In this document: piece after piece, positions 37,452-40,347 of the stretch
Layout of the letters: the number at the start of each line of letters is the position of its first letter
Numbering within the stretch: position 1 is the first letter of the stretch
From: a virus
DNA length: 40,347 nt
Strand: one strand, 5' to 3'
Virus record (IMG/VR): IMGVR_UViG_3300033155_001455
Coordinates: 1-40,347 of that record
Program-made: the position numbers and the translations under genes
The notes under the pieces: model-generated
What the model was told of the DNA's origin: nothing
The model's database searches: none
What the model saw: only the letters and a program-made list of their open reading frames with translations

Positions 37452-39165
37452 GGCCCATTTTCTATATACTGGATTTGCTAAATATGGAAAAGAAATTCTT
37501 AAAAGACTAGCTGCTACTGGAAAATATGAGTTAGCAGAACTAGGTTGTTATGGAGAAATGGCTGACGCAAGACTTCCAGTAAATGAATTAAAATGGAAAT
37601 ATTATGGAAATATGCCCGATACCTCCATGATAAAAAAGTCGCAATTAGCAGCGCCTAATAACAGACTAACTACAGCAGAACAGAAAAAACTGGAGGAGCA
37701 AAAAAAGCAAAAAGATATATATGATACTACAGCAGATGCCCCTTTTGGCAGATGGAGATTTGAACGTGTTTGTTTAGACTTTAAGCCAGATTTTGTTATT
37801 GATGTAAGAGATCCCTGGATGATAAAAGCCGTGGTAAATTCTCAACTGCGTGATTTTTTTCATCTTGTATTAATGCCAACTGTTGATTCTGCACCACAAA
37901 AACCAGAGTTTATATATGATTTTGAATCAGCTGATGGAATCTTAGTCTATACTGAATATGGAAAAAGAGTTCTTGAAGAACAGTCTGAAAAAATTAAAGT
38001 TTTTTCTTCAGCTCCTCCAGGCGTTGATATTAATCAGTTTAAGCCTTTACAGAAGGACAAATGTAGGGAACACTTTGGTCTTGATAAAGAAATGATCATT
38101 TTTGGTACTATTATGCGTAACCAAATGAGAAAACTCTATCCAGATCTTTTCGAAGCATTTAAAAAATACCTAGACCTGTGTTACGAAAACGGTAACGCAG
38201 AAATAGCAAAAAGAAGTTATTTACATATTCATTGTGGTTATCCCGACTCAGGTTGGGACATACCACAATTTATTAGAGATATGGGTATTAGTAATAATGT
38301 GTTGATGACACAGGTTTGTTCAAAATGTAAGAATCCGACAATGGGGCTTTTTAGTAATTTCCCCATATGTAAGTGCGGATCTATGTGTAGTTTTCCTTCT
38401 ACAAGCATGGCAACAAGTGATGCTAATCTAGCACGTATTATAAATACGTATGATGCGTATATTCAATATTCTGTTTGCGAAGGATTTGGAATGCCTCAAG
38501 TAGAAGCTGCTGCCTGTGGAATTCCAGTTATGACTCCTAATTATTCTGCTATGGAAGATATTTTAAATTATTCCAAAGGAATTGAAATACCTATTAAAAC
38601 AATGTTTTGGGACAACGGGACTCATGCAAAAAGATTGATTCCTGATAATGAAGTTTTCGGAAAAAATCTTTATGACTTTGCATTACTTCCACAGTCTGCA
38701 AAAAGGCATCTGGGTATATCTTCTAGAATAGCAACTGAAAAACATTGGAATTGGGATAATACAGCTAAAGTATGGGAAGATTATATTGATAATGCGGAAT
38801 TAACTGGCCTTCAAGGAAAATGGGAAGAGACTCCTCCAAAAACTTTTTCAAAAATTCCAGAAACTGTTCCTGATAATTTATCCGATTCTGAGTTTTGCAA
38901 ATGGGTTATTGTAAATATTGCGCAAAAGCCAGAGCTTTTAAATACATATTTTGAAAAAATAATGACTTTACGAATTATGTATCGACATCGCATCACCGAC
39001 AGATCTGCCTTTTCAAGGCAAATGTTTATTGATCTATGCACAGCCATACATAGAAACTCTATTGATTGTGAATCAGGAAGAGTAAATCCAAATTCATTGT
39101 TACAGCAAGATTACATAGATTATGCTAATAAGTTATATGATCATGTACAGAAAGTTAATAATTAA
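37408..39165 (+). CDS. glycosyltransferase with inserted zinc ribbon
   Basis: A 585-residue GT-B-type glycosyltransferase (GT4-like). N-terminal domain starts RILIVNEAHFLYTGFAKYG; domain boundary near PPGVDINQFKPL (about 206-217); donor domain with YDAYIQYSVCEGFGMPQVEA (E-x7-E). At about 304-330 a zinc-ribbon-like insert (CSKCKN, then CKCGSMC) interrupts the donor domain, unusual for this family. The last ~110 residues form an additional helical region. Start at ATG 37408 or 37414. Acceptor unknown. Confidence 0.83.
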   Translation: MEMKKRKKRILIVNEAHFLYTGFAKYGKEILKRLAATGKYELAELGCYGEMADARLPVNELKWKYYGNMPDTSMIKKSQLAAPNNRLTTAEQKKLEEQKKQKDIYDTTADAPFGRWRFERVCLDFKPDFVIDVRDPWMIKAVVNSQLRDFFHLVLMPTVDSAPQKPEFIYDFESADGILVYTEYGKRVLEEQSEKIKVFSSAPPGVDINQFKPLQKDKCREHFGLDKEMIIFGTIMRNQMRKLYPDLFEAFKKYLDLCYENGNAEIAKRSYLHIHCGYPDSGWDIPQFIRDMGISNNVLMTQVCSKCKNPTMGLFSNFPICKCGSMCSFPSTSMATSDANLARIINTYDAYIQYSVCEGFGMPQVEAAACGIPVMTPNYSAMEDILNYSKGIEIPIKTMFWDNGTHAKRLIPDNEVFGKNLYDFALLPQSAKRHLGISSRIATEKHWNWDNTAKVWEDYIDNAELTGLQGKWEETPPKTFSKIPETVPDNLSDSEFCKWVIVNIAQKPELLNTYFEKIMTLRIMYRHRITDRSAFSRQMFIDLCTAIHRNSIDCESGRVNPNSLLQQDYIDYANKLYDHVQKVNN

Positions 39166-40325
39166 TGAAAAATATACTTTTTTGCGGTCCTTATAGACAA
39201 AAAGACGGTTGGGGCAATGCTTCTAAGGAATATCTTAGGGCTTTAAAGCTAACTGGTTATAATATAGCTGCTAGACCATTATATACAAACAGGGATATGT
39301 TTTATAATGACGACATCTCTTCTTTTGAAGATTCTAAAGAATTTTCAGGTTTGGAAAATAAAAACTATGATAGTTATGATATAATCATTCAACACTGTCT
39401 TCCTCATATGACTAAGCATTATGGAGGTGTTAAAAATATATCACTACTTCATTTGGAAAATACAATTAAGCACACCGAATTATATTATCCCCTTAGCTTA
39501 ATGGATGAGATATGGGTATCGACAGAATTTGAAAAAAGAATGCTAGAAGAAAGTGATATTAAACAATCTATATCTGTAATTAAGCTGCCTTGTAATATTG
39601 AAAAATATGGCCACAAAACAAATATAGAATTTGGAGAACAGTTCAAGGTTTTAGAAAGCACTTATAATTTTTATTTTATTGGAGAATCTATTTGGAGAAA
39701 AAATCTAGACGATTTAATCAAAGCATTCCATGGAGAATTTAATCCAAGTGAGAATGTTTCTTTAGTTATAAAAACACATCATTTTGGTAAATCAGAACAA
39801 CAAACCTTAAGTATAATTAAAGAAAAAATAGCTAATATAAAAAAAGAAATAAAGATGTATTACTACCAGAATATGCCTTATAAAAAAGAATTAATAATAC
39901 CTGAACACATGCCTCAAAAAAAACTTTACGAACTACATTCAGTTTTGGATTGTCTTGTTGTTCCATCTAGGGGAGAGGGTTTTTGTATTCCAGCTTTTGA
40001 CGCTATTATGCACGGATCAAAAGTTATAGCCAATGAGAATGCTGGATCATCACAATTTTTAAATGAACATAATTCTAAACCAATTAAAAGCTATAAAACC
40101 CCAATGATTTCTCCAGAAGAATATGTACCTCTCCATAATTTTTATAATAATAGAAATTACTGGCACCAAATAAGCGTCTGTGATTTAAAAGAAAAAATGA
40201 GAGAAGCATATGAAGAAAATAAAGATAAGGACGAATCAGAAGAAATAAAAAAACATTCTCGTGAAAATATTTTACCTCTTTATTCATACGAAAACGTAGC
40301 CAAAGAAATGTTGGAAGTATTATGA
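39165..40325 (+). CDS. glycosyltransferase, GT-B fold (GT4-like)
   Basis: 386 residues. The N-terminal loop KNILFCGPYRQKDGWGNASK and the domain hinge IKLPCNIEKYG lead to the donor-binding region CLVVPSRGEGFCIPAFDAIMHG (E-x7-D) near 265-290. Similar in layout to the enzymes at 5491 and 37408 but divergent; three distinct paralogous or independently gained glycosyltransferases are present. Overlaps the previous gene's stop by one base (TAATG) and the next ATG by four. Confidence 0.85.
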   Translation: MKNILFCGPYRQKDGWGNASKEYLRALKLTGYNIAARPLYTNRDMFYNDDISSFEDSKEFSGLENKNYDSYDIIIQHCLPHMTKHYGGVKNISLLHLENTIKHTELYYPLSLMDEIWVSTEFEKRMLEESDIKQSISVIKLPCNIEKYGHKTNIEFGEQFKVLESTYNFYFIGESIWRKNLDDLIKAFHGEFNPSENVSLVIKTHHFGKSEQQTLSIIKEKIANIKKEIKMYYYQNMPYKKELIIPEHMPQKKLYELHSVLDCLVVPSRGEGFCIPAFDAIMHGSKVIANENAGSSQFLNEHNSKPIKSYKTPMISPEEYVPLHNFYNNRNYWHQISVCDLKEKMREAYEENKDKDESEEIKKHSRENILPLYSYENVAKEMLEVL

Positions 40326-40347
40326 AAAATTATGTAGATCAGGTGAT
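40322..40347 (+). CDS. start of a downstream gene (partial)
   Basis: ATG 40322 overlaps the glycosyltransferase stop (ATGA) and reads MKNYVDQV to the window end. Too short to identify, but the coupling fits the pattern of the whole operon. Confidence 0.5.

Overview
The window is a gene-dense, AT-rich stretch of a large tailed dsDNA bacteriophage (Caudoviricetes). Every convincing gene lies on the + strand. Most neighbours overlap by a few bases (ATGA, TAATG), and three tRNA genes are present. Replication, nucleotide-metabolism and virion genes are mixed together, as is typical of big lytic phages. Promoters look like bacterial sigma-70 sites and ribosome sites are AGGAG-like. The host cannot be named from the sequence. 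A bacterial-type DNA polymerase III alpha chain, a B12-dependent (class II) ribonucleotide reductase and a DnaB/DnaG pair place it away from T4 itself.

Region by region. 1-1500: the end of an upstream gene, two small unknown genes and a sulfotransferase. 1504-1862: a promoter and tRNA-Ile(UAU), tRNA-Asp(GUC) and tRNA-Arg(UCU). 1957-3590: a TnpB-like protein whose RuvC active site looks damaged, then a small SSB-like protein with the same C-terminal tail. 3640-6642: dUTPase, GMP reductase and a glycosyltransferase. 6769-10731: a secreted CAP-domain protein, a sigma-like factor, several unknowns (one with an apparent frameshift), an SPFH-like membrane protein and a DeoC-like protein. 10808-15333: a probable virion protein with its own terminator, a membrane/coiled-coil protein, a permuted NlpC/P60 protein, an exported protein and a beta-helix tail-fibre protein. 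15333-20369: dCMP deaminase, a ~245-nt non-coding RNA with promoter and terminator, class II RNR, PhoH and a DUF3445-like protein. 20362-31314: HNH nuclease, zinc-finger proteins, RecA/UvsX-like recombinase, DNA ends/repair nucleases, DnaB helicase, primase and dNMP kinase. 31307-36359: DNA polymerase III alpha split into two genes, with a DnaQ-like exonuclease and an acidic beta-domain protein between the halves. 36505-40347: SSB, a second sigma-like factor and two glycosyltransferases.

The most interesting signal is not a protein. Five intergenic copies (about 1868, 6647, 7311, 21103, 36395) share one RNA architecture: an 8-bp stem and a 6-7-bp stem interlocked as an H-type pseudoknot, constant 9-nt loops, a conserved loop close to AACAAAGGTGAGTTT, and a final A plus a run of T. 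Both stems show compensatory changes. Each copy lies 20-50 nt upstream of a gene: the TnpB-like gene, the CAP protein, the sigma-like factor, a zinc-ribbon protein and SSB. At SSB the predicted transcription start falls a few bases before the element. I read this as a phage-wide cis-regulatory RNA or pseudoknot-gated terminator family. The ligand or protein partner is unknown.

How the genes fit together: dUTPase, dCMP deaminase, RNR, dNMP kinase and GMP reductase would reshape the nucleotide pool. Helicase, primase, split polymerase, exonuclease, SSBs and recombinase would copy and repair the genome. Two sigma-like factors and the five RNA elements probably time expression. Glycosyltransferases and a sulfotransferase suggest modification of DNA, virion or host surface.
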